Assembly (NCBI GenBank): GCA_017893485.1 | Contig: CM030366.1 | Location: 104,505,796 to 104,569,795 of the forward strand | Direction of reading: 5' to 3' | Length of the DNA stretch: 64,000 bases | Source of the DNA: Hemerocallis citrina | Taxonomy: Eukaryota; Streptophyta; Magnoliopsida; Asparagales; Asphodelaceae | Part shown: one piece after another, positions 1 to 8,949 of the stretch | How positions within the stretch are numbered: position 1 is the stretch's first letter | Layout: every line of letters begins with the position of its first letter | Made by a program: the position numbers and the translations under genes | Notes under the pieces: generated by a model | Told to the model about the DNA's origin: nothing | Databases searched by the model: none | What the model saw: only the letters and a program-made list of their open reading frames with translations

Positions 1-853
1 AGACCTGCTCAATCCTTCTCCGATAATTTTGCTGGCGAATAGAAGCTTTTTCACGGAGCTTATTAATCAGGTCCAAATTTGCTCGGAGTTCTCTGGCGTT
101 CTGCTCTTCATCATAGGCAATAAGACGAGGAGATGGCAGACCAACCTCTAAGGGGATTACAGCCGTGGATCCATAGATGAGATTGAAGGGCGACTCTCCT
201 GTTGGGGTCCGTTTCGTAGTGCGGTAGTTCCACAATACGTTTGGAAGCTGTTCCGCCCATAAGCCTTTGGCCGACTTATCTAGTCTCTTCTTGATCCCGG
301 AAAGGATCTGTCTGTTAGCGTTCTCTACTTGGCCATTTGACTGAGGATGGGAGACGGAGGAGAAACGTTGCTGAATGCCGAGGTCTTCACATAAAGATCG
401 GAACGCTGCTCTTGTAAATTGTGTTCCATTATCTGTTATTAGGACCCGAGGTATGCTGAACCTACAGATGACATTTTTTCAGAAGAACTGCAGCACTTTG
501 TTCTCAGTAATAGTAGCCAACGGTTCGGCCTCGATCCACTTAGAAAAATAGTCGATGGCCACGACTAGGAACTTGAGTTGGCGTGGAGCTAGTGGGAAAG
601 GACCCAGCAAATCCATCCCCCACATTGCGAAGGGAATTGGACTTGAGAGAGATGTGAGTTGGGCTTGGGGGAGCCAGCGGATGTTGGAGAACTACTGACA
701 AGGGCTACATTGCCGGACATGTTGCTCGGCATCTCGAAGTATGGTAGGCCAAAAATACCCGTATTTCAACACTTTCCTGGCGAGGGACCTTGACCCTGAA
801 TGGGCTCCGCCTATACCTTCGTGGAGTTCTTGCAAGGCATACAATGCTCTTCC
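1..853 (-). pseudogene. Tat element integrase (distal part), broken
   Basis: Read on the minus strand from 848 downward, this gives the integrase zinc-binding region (an LHEG..H pair, then RQCSPCQ) followed by the DDE core. In the core I see WGMDLLGPF, then ITDNGTQF and finally NGQVENAN, which hold the three acidic residues, and DYFSKWIEA between the first two. Integrase joins the cDNA to host DNA. Two in-frame stops interrupt it, one right after the CxxC segment and one where the family has a tryptophan after VLQFF, so it cannot make a full enzyme. The C-terminus is cut off by the window edge and the N-terminal side is cut by the CTTCC insertion site at 849-853. The upstream half of the polyprotein resumes at 11869. 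Confidence 0.88.
849..853. repeat. Target-site duplication CTTCC (left copy)
   Basis: CTTCC at 849-853 immediately precedes the TG of the left LTR. The same five bases follow the CA of the right LTR at 11864-11868. This pair fixes the outer limits of the inserted Tekay-type element exactly. Confidence 0.97.
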
Positions 854-1485
854 TGTAACGCCCTGAATCCCAAATACACTGAATTCGAGATGTTCTACAG
901 GATCTTTTCGCTTTCTTCAGTACAACTTTACAAGGAATTTAAACTTTTCACTTTACATCAGAGTTTACATCATTCATTACATTACATTTGCACAGCGGAA
1001 GTAAAAATATACAACATTTACATAAATGTACAACAACATGGTAAAATCTTTATGCATCCATTTCTCTTTAACATGTAATTTATCCTGCATACAAAACTGT
1101 GGGTACGTCAGTTTATTCAACCGACGATATTATACATGGCCATCCTCTCTATGCCAGAAACAGTATAACGAATCTCATTTCTTAACAAATCACAAACTTG
1201 TTCACATAACAATTAAATTAAAGGGGAAAAATCTTAATGATGTCGTGTCGTGATCGTGCACTTAATCCTTAATGTAATTACTTAATTTACATGACACTAA
1301 TGCACACTTGTTCGGATTCTATGCATCCCATACTACATAGGTCCGAGGGCAAGCCTCTTAACCGTTCTTCATTTTTGTAGGGTTCAATCCCTCGCCATGA
1401 CTTACTCTACTTCTGTAATTACAGTGAGTATCCTAGAGGATCTATGAGTACAAGCACGTATCCTGGACCCTGGAGGGGAACCCCA

Positions 1486-1649
1486 CGCCATGTCTTGACT
1501 CATCAAGCATGCATTCTGCGGCAATTCAGCCTCCTCCCTGAACACGATCCTCTTGCAGTCACCAAACATCCCACAAGCGTGGCTAAAGTCCGGTCATTCT
1601 GAGTTGTGCCCGCGCCATGTCTTGACTCATCAAGCATGCATTCTGCGGC
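1486..1649. repeat. 37-bp direct repeat within the LTR
   Basis: The 37-bp segment starting cgccatgtcttgactcatca occurs at 1486-1522 and again at 1613-1649, 127 bp apart. The same pair is present in the right LTR. The second copy begins inside a slightly different context, so this is an internal duplication that predates the insertion. Function unknown. Confidence 0.85.
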
Positions 1650-2130
1650 TCACACACCCGCACCGTAAACTCTAGTTCTCATACTTATGTTTTTCTCTCA
1701 CTTTCATCACCTCTTCACTATGTACTCAAATCATTAGAATCATGAATAAAAATCAAAGCTCTAGAGTTAGCCTCTCCACCAAACCGGACTTATCATTTCA
1801 TTTCAATACATGACCAACCTTGGTCTTCTTTTCAATATCATTTCATTTCATTCATTTCATTGCCGGGGAGACTTAGCTACTCTTCGTTTCAATTTCCAAT
1901 TCACAATTTCCAATTGAGCATTTTCAGCTCATAATTCATTTTAGAGTCTCACAGACTTTCTTATCATGATCTTAGCCTTTCATGTTCATTTAATTCTCAA
2001 CTCACATCTATGATTCTTTTCATATAGATTCATACAGCCATAAGAGTTCATTGACATCAATCATAAAGTTCACAACTTTCAGCAATAATCAAAAACTGGA
2101 ATCTCTGACATATTAAAATCTACTCTGTAC

Positions 2131-2899
2131 AGTCGACTTGGAAGGATACCAGTCGACTCGTACAGTCAATACAAGTTCATCATAAACACTCGAGAGAGTC
2201 GACTGCTGCACACGGCCAGTCGGCTGTCCCGCAACTTTTCATGTTCAAAATGTTATCCACGTGACAGTCGACTGTTCATCCATCAGTCGTCTGTCCTGGG
2301 ATTTTTTAACAAGTACATTATCAGGTTCAGCTCAGTCGACTTGCTACGCGCATTCAGTCGACTGGACAGATTCATATTTCAAATTAAGGGATTATCTTTC
2401 TTACAGTTCTTACATGCACATGTATTATGGTGTCAAATTACAATATACATACATTCATGTTTCATAAGCACAACACTTCTTACTTGTTCAGTAACATCGC
2501 AGCATGGAATTTGTCTTTTCTTTAAGAAAATACTTTAAACATGCATTTACACTTATTCATAACTTTCGTGCAGAGATAAAACATGATTCTCAATTACACT
2601 AGGACAATCACGATGAAAACATATCTCATTTCATGGAATTTCAGGCATACTCATAGTTTAATCTATGCATCGGTCGACTACTCCGAACATCAGTCGACTG
2701 TACCAGCCATTCTCATTTTATTAATTATCCCTAGTTCTTTTCCCACATGCCCATGTCTACTTAGCCATGTACATCATGAAGAATATGAGTTTAGCCTTAC
2801 TACTTCATTTTAATAATACACATATATGTCATGAAGCTTTCTAACAAATCATGTAACAGAAGTCTCGAACAAGTCGACTTATCTACACGACAGTCGACT
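2131..2899. repeat. Phased pairs of AGTCGACT palindromes in the LTR
   Basis: The self-complementary octamer AGTCGACT, or a one-base variant, occurs at 2131, 2151, 2197, 2218 (variant), 2266, 2285 (variant), 2334, 2356, 2672 (variant), 2692, 2872 and 2892. The copies fall into six pairs with 19-22 bp between members. Pair-to-pair distances are 66, 69, 68, 338 and 200 bp, all near multiples of 67. The equivalent array lies in the right LTR at about 10227-10990. This could be a decayed 67-bp tandem repeat or a set of protein-binding sites. Confidence 0.85.
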
Positions 2900-3273
2900 G
2901 TACAGGCCCAATTAATTCTAATTTACAGTGTCATTATTTCGCCATTTGTCCTTCATGATTATCATCATAAACATACTCAGGCAAATTCTAACACGTTGAA
3001 CTTACTTTTCAGAAACATGGTAACAAATATCATAATCATGGTATAATTCCTACATTAGAAGTCCTGAGAAACACCCACCTTATTTGACGAAGTAATCGAA
3101 TCCAGCAAAGCTCCTTACTGTAGTGAACGACTCCTCGCTCCTTGCTCCTTGCTCCACACCGAAGTCTTCAGAATACTACTCGGCCTCCACAGAAAAAGCA
3201 CACACACACAACTCACAAAATACCTCTCTTACAATATGATTCTAGTGTAAAAGAAATAGAGAATGAGAGGGGG

Positions 3274-3281
3274 TATTTATA
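3274..3281 (-). promoter_or_regulatory. TATA-like box in the 3' LTR
   Basis: Read on the minus strand this is TATAAATA, about 490 bp inside the U3 end of the LTR, a usual place for the retroelement promoter. In the 5' LTR, which would drive the element, the matching octamer at 11369-11376 carries one changed base. Confidence 0.6.
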
Positions 3282-3768
3282 CACAAATTGAGTGAGATGG
3301 AGGGCTAGGATGCACTAGGGAGTTGTAGAATCAAGGGCTAGGATGGACTAGGGAGTTGTGAAAACTACCCACACCTCATAATAACCGCCCATGATCTCAC
3401 ACCCACTTCACCACAATCCGGCCAAAAGTGTGCTCAATGCACGTGTATGTGAAATGCACGTGCATGCACAAATCACCCCTACAAAAACTTGTGCATAAAA
3501 ATAATAAGTCTCTTTAAAAGAAATGTTACACATACAAGTTGTAGAAAATAAAGGATTAATTTCATGGGCTTAAAATCAATTGGGCCAAAATAGTTATTTT
3601 GTAGAAGTAAATAAGTAAATTAACATTTGGGCTTTAGGAAAAATACTTTATAAAAAAAAACAATGTTCTTATTCATCATGTTAAAAATAATAGCCAACAA
3701 TATTACACGTGCACACCATATATAAAAATAAATAATCTTTCATATATTTGTAAAATCAGGGTATTACA

Positions 3769-3781
3769 TCACTCCCTCCTT
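3769..3781 (-). other. Polypurine tract of the Tekay-type element
   Basis: On the minus strand the bases just before the 3' LTR read AAGGAGGGAGTGA, a purine-only run directly abutting the TG of the LTR. Polypurine tracts prime plus-strand cDNA synthesis in LTR retroelements, and the position is as expected. Confidence 0.85.
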
Positions 3782-3868
3782 AGAATAGTTCCATCCCCGG
3801 AACTACAGCTAAGAGCGAGAAGACAAAGATACAATACAACACAAGAACAAAAGAATACAAAGATACAA

Positions 3869-4753
3869 TCAAGCAAAAAGCTCAGGATAGTCCTTCAACA
3901 TCCTCTCCTCAGACTCCCAAGTAGCCTCTTCAACCAAATGGTTTCTCCAGACTACCTTGACCATCGGTATCGTCTTATTTCTCAAGACTTTGTCCCGACG
4001 ATCAACAATCTCTGCAGGAGACTCGATGTAATTCAGATCCAACTGCAAACCTTCCGGCATTTCAGGCAAATGATGACTCGGATCTGGAATATAACCTCTC
4101 AGCATAGACACATGGAAGACATTGTGCACCTGAGACAACTCTTCCGATAATTCAAGCCGGTAAGCAGTTTTCCCGATCCTTTTCAATATCTTATACGGGC
4201 TTATAAACCTTGGGGCTAACTTCCCGCCTTTGCCAAATCGAACCACACCTTTACTAGGTGATACCTTCAGAAAGACGAAGTCACCAACCTCAAACTCAAG
4301 GTCCCTTCTCTGGTTGTCTGCATAGCTTTTCTGCCTGCTCTGAGTTTCTACCAACCTCTTCCTGATCAGATCAATCTTCTCAGAAGTCTGCTGTACAAGA
4401 TCAAGACCAAACAACTGACGCTCCCCAACTTCATACCAGCAAACAGGAGTCCTGCACTTCCTGCCATACAAAGCTTCGTACGGCACCATCCCGATGCTAG
4501 CCTGAAAACTGTTGTTGTAGGCAAACTCTACCAAAGGTAAATGCCTTTCCCAACTGCCTCCAAAGTCTAGTATACAACACCGGAGCATATCCTCAAGAAT
4601 ACGGTTGACTCTCTCGGTCTGCCCATCGGTTTGTGGATGAAAAGCAGTGCTGAAATCTGTCTTGGTACCCAAAGCTGTCTGAAGACTCCTCCAGAAATGC
4701 GAAGTAAACCGCGCATCTCGATCAGACACAATAGTTGAGGGAACACCATGAAG
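3869..4753 (-). pseudogene. Integrase core (C-terminal half) plus chromodomain
   Basis: Read on the minus strand from about 4753 to 3869. The integrase core continues with [13 protein letters not shown] (second acidic residue) and [12 protein letters not shown] (catalytic glutamate), then a [13 protein letters not shown] segment typical of the C-terminal GPY/F module. A chromodomain follows at the end (IVDRRDKVL, then VKVVW and EEATWE). Chromodomains are thought to steer insertion toward marked chromatin. This segment is open for 286 codons but is cut from the preceding integrase part by an in-frame TGA at 4754-4756, at a place where a CGA arginine codon would fit. The frame ends at 3869, about 90 bp before the polypurine tract. 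Confidence 0.93.
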
Positions 4754-5929
4754 TCAGACAATCTCACCAACATACAACTCAGCCAACTTGTCCATCAAAG
4801 CAGTGAGTTTCATCGCCAAAAAGTGAGCGGACTTGGTCAGTCGATCGACTATAACCCAAATCGCATCATTGCCTTTAGAACTCTTAGGCAATCCCGTGAT
4901 GAAATCCATACTGATGTTATCCCACTTCCATTCCGAAATAGGTAACGGCTGTAATAGACCTCCGGGTCTCTGATTTTTGGCTTTGACTTGCTGACAAACC
5001 TCACACTTCGCAACAAAATCGGCCACATCCCGCTTCAAACCTGACCACCAAAAATGCTGTTTGATGTCCTTGTACATCTTAGTACTCCCAGGATGTACCG
5101 ACAAAAGAATAGCATGCGCCTCCTGAAGAATACTCTCTTTCAGGTCCGCCTGATTTGGAACACACAGTCTATCTCCGAACCACAACACTCCATCCCTGGT
5201 TTGAAATCCGGGCAACCTGCCAGCACTAACCTGCTCCTTCATCTCCAAGATATCAGTATCAACCTCTTGACTTGCAATGATCCTTGCATTCAGAGTAGGC
5301 TGAAGCCTCAACTGAGCCAAAGATGCTCCCAATCCTTGCAAGACAACCTCAATACCTGCTCGATCCAACTCCTCAATCAGATGCCTCTGAGTTGTAATCA
5401 AACTGGCCAAACTGCTCTTGCGACTAAGTGCATCAGCAACAACATTAGCCTTTCCAAGATGATACTTGATCTCAGGTCGCATATCCTTGAGCACTTCCAA
5501 CCATCTCCGCTGCCTCAGATTGAGATCCCTCTGCTGATATATATACTTCAAGCTCTTGTGGTCCGTGTACATGTTCAACTTCTCACCGTACACATAGTGC
5601 CTCCATTGCTTCAAGGCAAAGATAATCGCAGCCAACTCTAGATCATGAGTCGGGTAATTTTTCTCATGCGGTTGTAGTTGCCTAGACCCATAAGCGATTA
5701 CTCTTCCTTCTTGCATTAAGACACAACCAAGCCCACGATGTGAAGCATCGCTATAAACATCATACTCGACACCTGCTCTAGGCAAAGCCAAAATAGGTGC
5801 AGTAGTCAGCTTCTCTTTCAACTCCTGAAAGCTCGCCTCACATTGCTCGGTCCACTTGAAGCTCACATTCTTCTTGGTCAGTCCAGTAAGCGGTACAGCT
5901 AACTGAGCATAACCTTGAATGAATCTCCG
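4754..5929 (-). pseudogene. RNase H and N-terminal integrase of the Tekay-type element
   Basis: The minus-strand frame holds RNase H ([15 protein letters not shown] with its first catalytic aspartate, [18 protein letters not shown], and YTDHKSL). After it comes a linker, then the integrase zinc-binding domain ([17 protein letters not shown] and CEVCQQVK) and the first aspartate of the DDE triad (SMDFITGLP). RNase H removes the RNA strand during reverse transcription and integrase inserts the cDNA. The stretch is bounded by a TAA at 5930-5932 on the RT side and the TGA at 4754-4756 on the other side, both in the same frame as the flanking domains. They are simple nonsense changes rather than shifts. 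Confidence 0.93.
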
Positions 5930-6658
5930 TTAGTATCCAGTCATTTCAAGAAAACTTCTGACTTCTTTCACTGTAGTAGGCCTAGCCCAATCTCTCCCTG
6001 CCTTTATCTTCTGAGGGTCAGTTGCCACTCCCTCCTTAGAAAGGATGTGACCTAGGAATGCCACTTCAGATTTCCAGAAATCACACTTGGATAACTTGGC
6101 ATACAACTTCTGCTCTCCCAACTTCTGCAAAACTGCTGCCAGATGCTCATTGTGCTCCTCCTCTGACTTGGAGTACACGAGAATATCGTCGATAAACACC
6201 ACGACGAAAGAATCAATGAACGGCCTCAGAACTCTGTTCATCAAATCCATGAAGATTGCGGGTGCATTCGTCACTCCGAATGGCATAACTAAGAATTCGT
6301 AATGCCCATGCCGAGTTCTAAATGCAGTTTTGTGCACATCTTCAGCTTTCACTCGCACTTGGTGATATCCTGATCGAAGATCTATTTTGGAGAATACAAC
6401 TGCTCCTTGTAGACGATCGAACAAATCATCAATTCGAGGAATCGGATACTTATTCTGAACAGTGACCTTATTCAGCTCCCGGTAATCGATACACATTCTC
6501 ATCGATCCATCCATCTTCTTTACCAAAAGCACTAGTGCTCCCCAAGGTGACGCACTAGGTTGAATAAAGCCTTTCTCCAACAGTTCCTCAATCTGCCGTT
6601 TCACCTCATCCTGTTCCACTGGAGCCATCCTATACGGTGGCCTTAGAAATTGGTGCAC
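5930..6658 (-). pseudogene. Reverse transcriptase domain of the Tekay-type element
   Basis: The minus-strand frame encodes RT from PYRMAPVEQ through [39 protein letters not shown] and the catalytic [13 protein letters not shown] to the connection domain. The FIDD box carries the two conserved aspartates. The frame is shifted by one base relative to the protease part, with the break between about 6631 and 6645, and ends at a TAA (5930-5932) just after EMTGY, where the family reads on. RT is otherwise full length for a Ty3-type element. Confidence 0.93.
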
Positions 6659-7183
6659 TTTCCGATTGAACAGTGATGCTGAACTCTACATCACGATGCG
6701 GGGGTAACCCAGGAAAATCTTCTAAGAACACAGTCGGATAGTCCCGAACCACAGGAATCCCTTGCAATTCCACAGGAGTCTCTTCCTTGCGGATAGTTGC
6801 CACCAGCTTAGAACACTTCTGCTTCCCTTGGAAATTGACTTCAAGTCCACCTGGAGCCTTCACTGTTACTGTCTTGGTCTTGCACTCGATGCTTGCACTG
6901 TACACTGACATCCAATCAATGCCAATGATAACATCGACTCCCAAGATAGTCAGCTCGATCAGATCAATGCCAAAGATTCGATCTCCAATCACAATCTCGC
7001 AATCAGCATAATACCGATCAGTGGTCAAAGTTTCCCCTGATGGAGTAGCTACTGCTAAGATCTTGCCTGGAAAAATCTTCGGTTCAACTCCCAACACTTT
7101 AGCAAATCTAGGAGACACAAAAGTATGAGAGGATCCAGTATCGAACAATACAACAGCTTTCATTCCATTAAGATATAGTTTGC
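6630..7183 (-). pseudogene. Retroviral-type aspartic protease of the Tekay-type element
   Basis: The minus-strand frame contains VVLFDTGSSHTFVS, the D-T-G active-site motif of the retropepsin that cleaves Gag-Pol, followed by the linker to RT ([11 protein letters not shown]). The domain starts near 7183, just after a run that looks like a splice acceptor (see 7184-7271). The reading frame differs from that of gag and also from that of RT. The shift to RT lies at about 6631-6645. Confidence 0.85.
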
Positions 7184-7271
7184 CTGTTATATAATACACA
7201 CCATTACATAACAGTTTCACAATATGAACGGGAAGAAGAAATGACAAAACTCTAAACACCAGCCTTCGTAC
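7184..7271 (-). other. Candidate 88-nt intron between gag and protease
   Basis: On the minus strand this segment begins GTACGA and ends TATATAACAG, is T-rich, contains in-frame stops and is 88 nt, within the size range plants splice. The frame open before it (ADQVISG) joins the protease frame after it in phase if the segment is removed. That junction matches the usual spacing between the linker and D-T-G in this family. Retention shifts the frame. An ordinary insertion or decay could give the same picture, and gag itself still needs a one-base shift near 7303-7330 to reach this frame. Confidence 0.35.
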
Positions 7272-8287
7272 CAGAGATGACCTGATCTGCCTCCTCAGTA
7301 TCAGCTTCCGTCTCGCCCTGGTTGGTACGGCCTCTTCCCAGTCTGCTGTATTGGCACATTGTGATTGCCAGCCCATGGTTTGAGACATCGAGATTGGTAA
7401 TGTCCCATTTCACCACAGTTGTAGCAAGTGACTGTAGAAGGTCTCACCACATTGTTCCCAGGTCCTCCAGCTACACTGATAGCGTTCGCCCCTGTCGGTT
7501 TGAACCTCTGTGCAGATGGTTGCCCCTTGAAACTCCCAGAATTGGCGGGCCTCTTCCCGGACTGCCAGTTGTTCCTCCGGTTCTGAAAAACTTGGAACTG
7601 CTCCATATCTGCCTCCGTCGCTGCCGCCCTCTTGACCAACTTGTCAAATTGCCTGATACCAAGAGGTATCATCCGGGATCTCAAGCTTGGTCTCAGTCCA
7701 TGCTCGAACTTTTGGGCCTTCTTCGCCTCATCCATCACCAGTTCTGGAGCATACCTGGAGAGCTAAGTAAACTTAGTCTCATACTCCCTCACTGACATGC
7801 TGCCTTGCTGAAGTGACAGAAACTCCATGGCCTTCTTCTCTTGAACATCGGAGGGGAAATAATGACTGCGGAATTCTTCCAGAAATTCCTCCCAGCCAAG
7901 CAACATGCCTCCCATGGTCCTCTTCATCGACTGCCACCAAACAGCCGCATCCTTCTCCAGTTGCAAAGTCGCCAACTTGACCTTGCAGCCCTCCGGTGTC
8001 TCCAACACCTCAAAGATTGTCGCCACTTGCCGAATCTAGTTGTCAGCCGCATCTGGGTCTGACTTTCCCTCGAATACAGGTAGTTTCATTCTTTTGAACG
8101 ATTCCACCAGCTTAATCGCCTCGGGCACTGGATTCACAGGCCCCCTTCCTTGATTCATGGCCACTGCATTAAGCGTCTGGTAGACCCTTGCAAGTTCGGT
8201 CTCCAGATCCAAACCTTCCCCACTCCTAGCTCCTCTTCTCGACATATTCTGATGCAAAAGATCCATTAAACTCGAAGTATAAGACAA
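7272..8287 (-). pseudogene. Gag of the Tekay-type element, interrupted
   Basis: Gag forms the particle that packages element RNA. The minus-strand frame from the methionine at 8287 gives the capsid region (FEGKSDPDAADN, then WWQSM and FLEEFRSHYFP, FLSLQQGSMSVREYE). It ends in a CCHC zinc knuckle, CYNCGEMGHYQSRC. In-frame TAG codons at 8036-8038 (where TGG fits) and 7763-7765 cut it into three, all in one frame. After the knuckle the frame runs into a TGA at 7301-7303, while a neighbouring frame continues toward the protease, so a one-base shift lies between about 7303 and 7330. Confidence 0.9.
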
Positions 8288-8388
8288 GAACTTAAATCAA
8301 CTTGCATTTCATTGAATTCCAAAGTTTATACATTCGAATTAAAAACATTTTTGACATCAGAATGGAAGATAGTAGAAACTAAGACAAT

Positions 8389-8781
8389 CTAATCCCTACG
8401 GGTCCTCTTCGCTGCTCGAAGTTCTTCTCGTAGTTCATCAACTTCATCCTTCAGCACATCTGTCAGGTTCTTCCTCTTCTCGAGTTCCCAAACCCGATGA
8501 CTGAGAACAGAGAAGTCGTCCTTTCGCTTTGCCAGTTAAGCTTCCAATACTCCAACTCTCTCTTTCATGGTCTCCACTTGCCTCTAAAGAGAAGCCACAG
8601 TGCTACTCAGAGCTGGTCCCTCTTCTTCATCGGAAGAAGAATCGTCAGACGAATCTGGAGGTGGGGTAATCTCTCGAGATTCAGGCCACTCCTCCTCATC
8701 AGAATCTGCCTGTCCAGGATGGTACTCTTCCTCAATGATATGCCAGTCGCCGCCTCCAGCAGGGTCGAAGTGATCAGCCAT
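8389..8781 (-). pseudogene. Extra leader ORF upstream of gag (acidic, coiled coil)
   Basis: Between the primer-binding site and gag, the minus strand has a frame of about 130 codons beginning MADHFDPAGGG at 8781 and ending at the TAG at 8389-8391. Two in-frame stops interrupt it (8584-8586 and about 8533-8535). The first half is very acidic and serine-rich (DSSDDSSSDEEE). The second half has heptad-like charged repeats suggesting a coiled coil. I do not recognise the family. The clean frame on both sides of two stops suggests a formerly real small protein, placed where some plant retroelements carry an additional ORF. Confidence 0.55.
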
Positions 8782-8932
8782 CTTAGAATAGAGAGGAAGA
8801 AACATAAGCCATAGAGCAACACAAATGTAAGTCTCTTACATTTAAATCTCCAAACTCAGACACACAGTCTAATGTCCACTTCTAGGGTGTCGTTCCTTAT
8901 AAATTTGTACCAACAGGAAAGTGTAGAAAACC

Positions 8933-8946
8933 TGGCTCTGATACCA
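8933..8946 (-). other. Primer-binding site for initiator tRNA-Met
   Basis: On the minus strand this reads TGGTATCAGAGCCA, the complement of the 3' end of plant initiator tRNA-Met. It lies three bases inside the 5' LTR end (8950), the expected position for first-strand cDNA priming. Confidence 0.95.
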
Positions 8947-8949
8947 CTC

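Larger units (their letters stand above)
854..3768 (-). repeat. 3' LTR of the Tekay-type element (2915 bp)
   Basis: It begins tgtaacgccctg and ends gggtattaca on the plus strand, so the element-sense ends are TGTAATACCC...GGCGTTACA. It is an almost exact copy of 8950-11863. It contains a 37-bp internal direct repeat (1486-1522 and 1613-1649), a phased array of AGTCGACT palindromes (2131-2899) and a minus-strand TATA-like box TATAAATA (3274-3281). Short open frames inside it are repeated in both LTRs and show no protein family, so I treat them as chance. Confidence 0.96.

Noticed and set aside
800..1253. Plus-strand open frames at the left LTR end
   Set aside because: They cross the LTR boundary or lie in noncoding LTR sequence. 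The same frames recur in the other LTR with stops or indels, and there is no family match.
5054..5641. 195-codon plus-strand frame opposite pol
   Set aside because: It is the antisense of the RNase H/integrase coding region, whose conserved motifs are clear on the minus strand.
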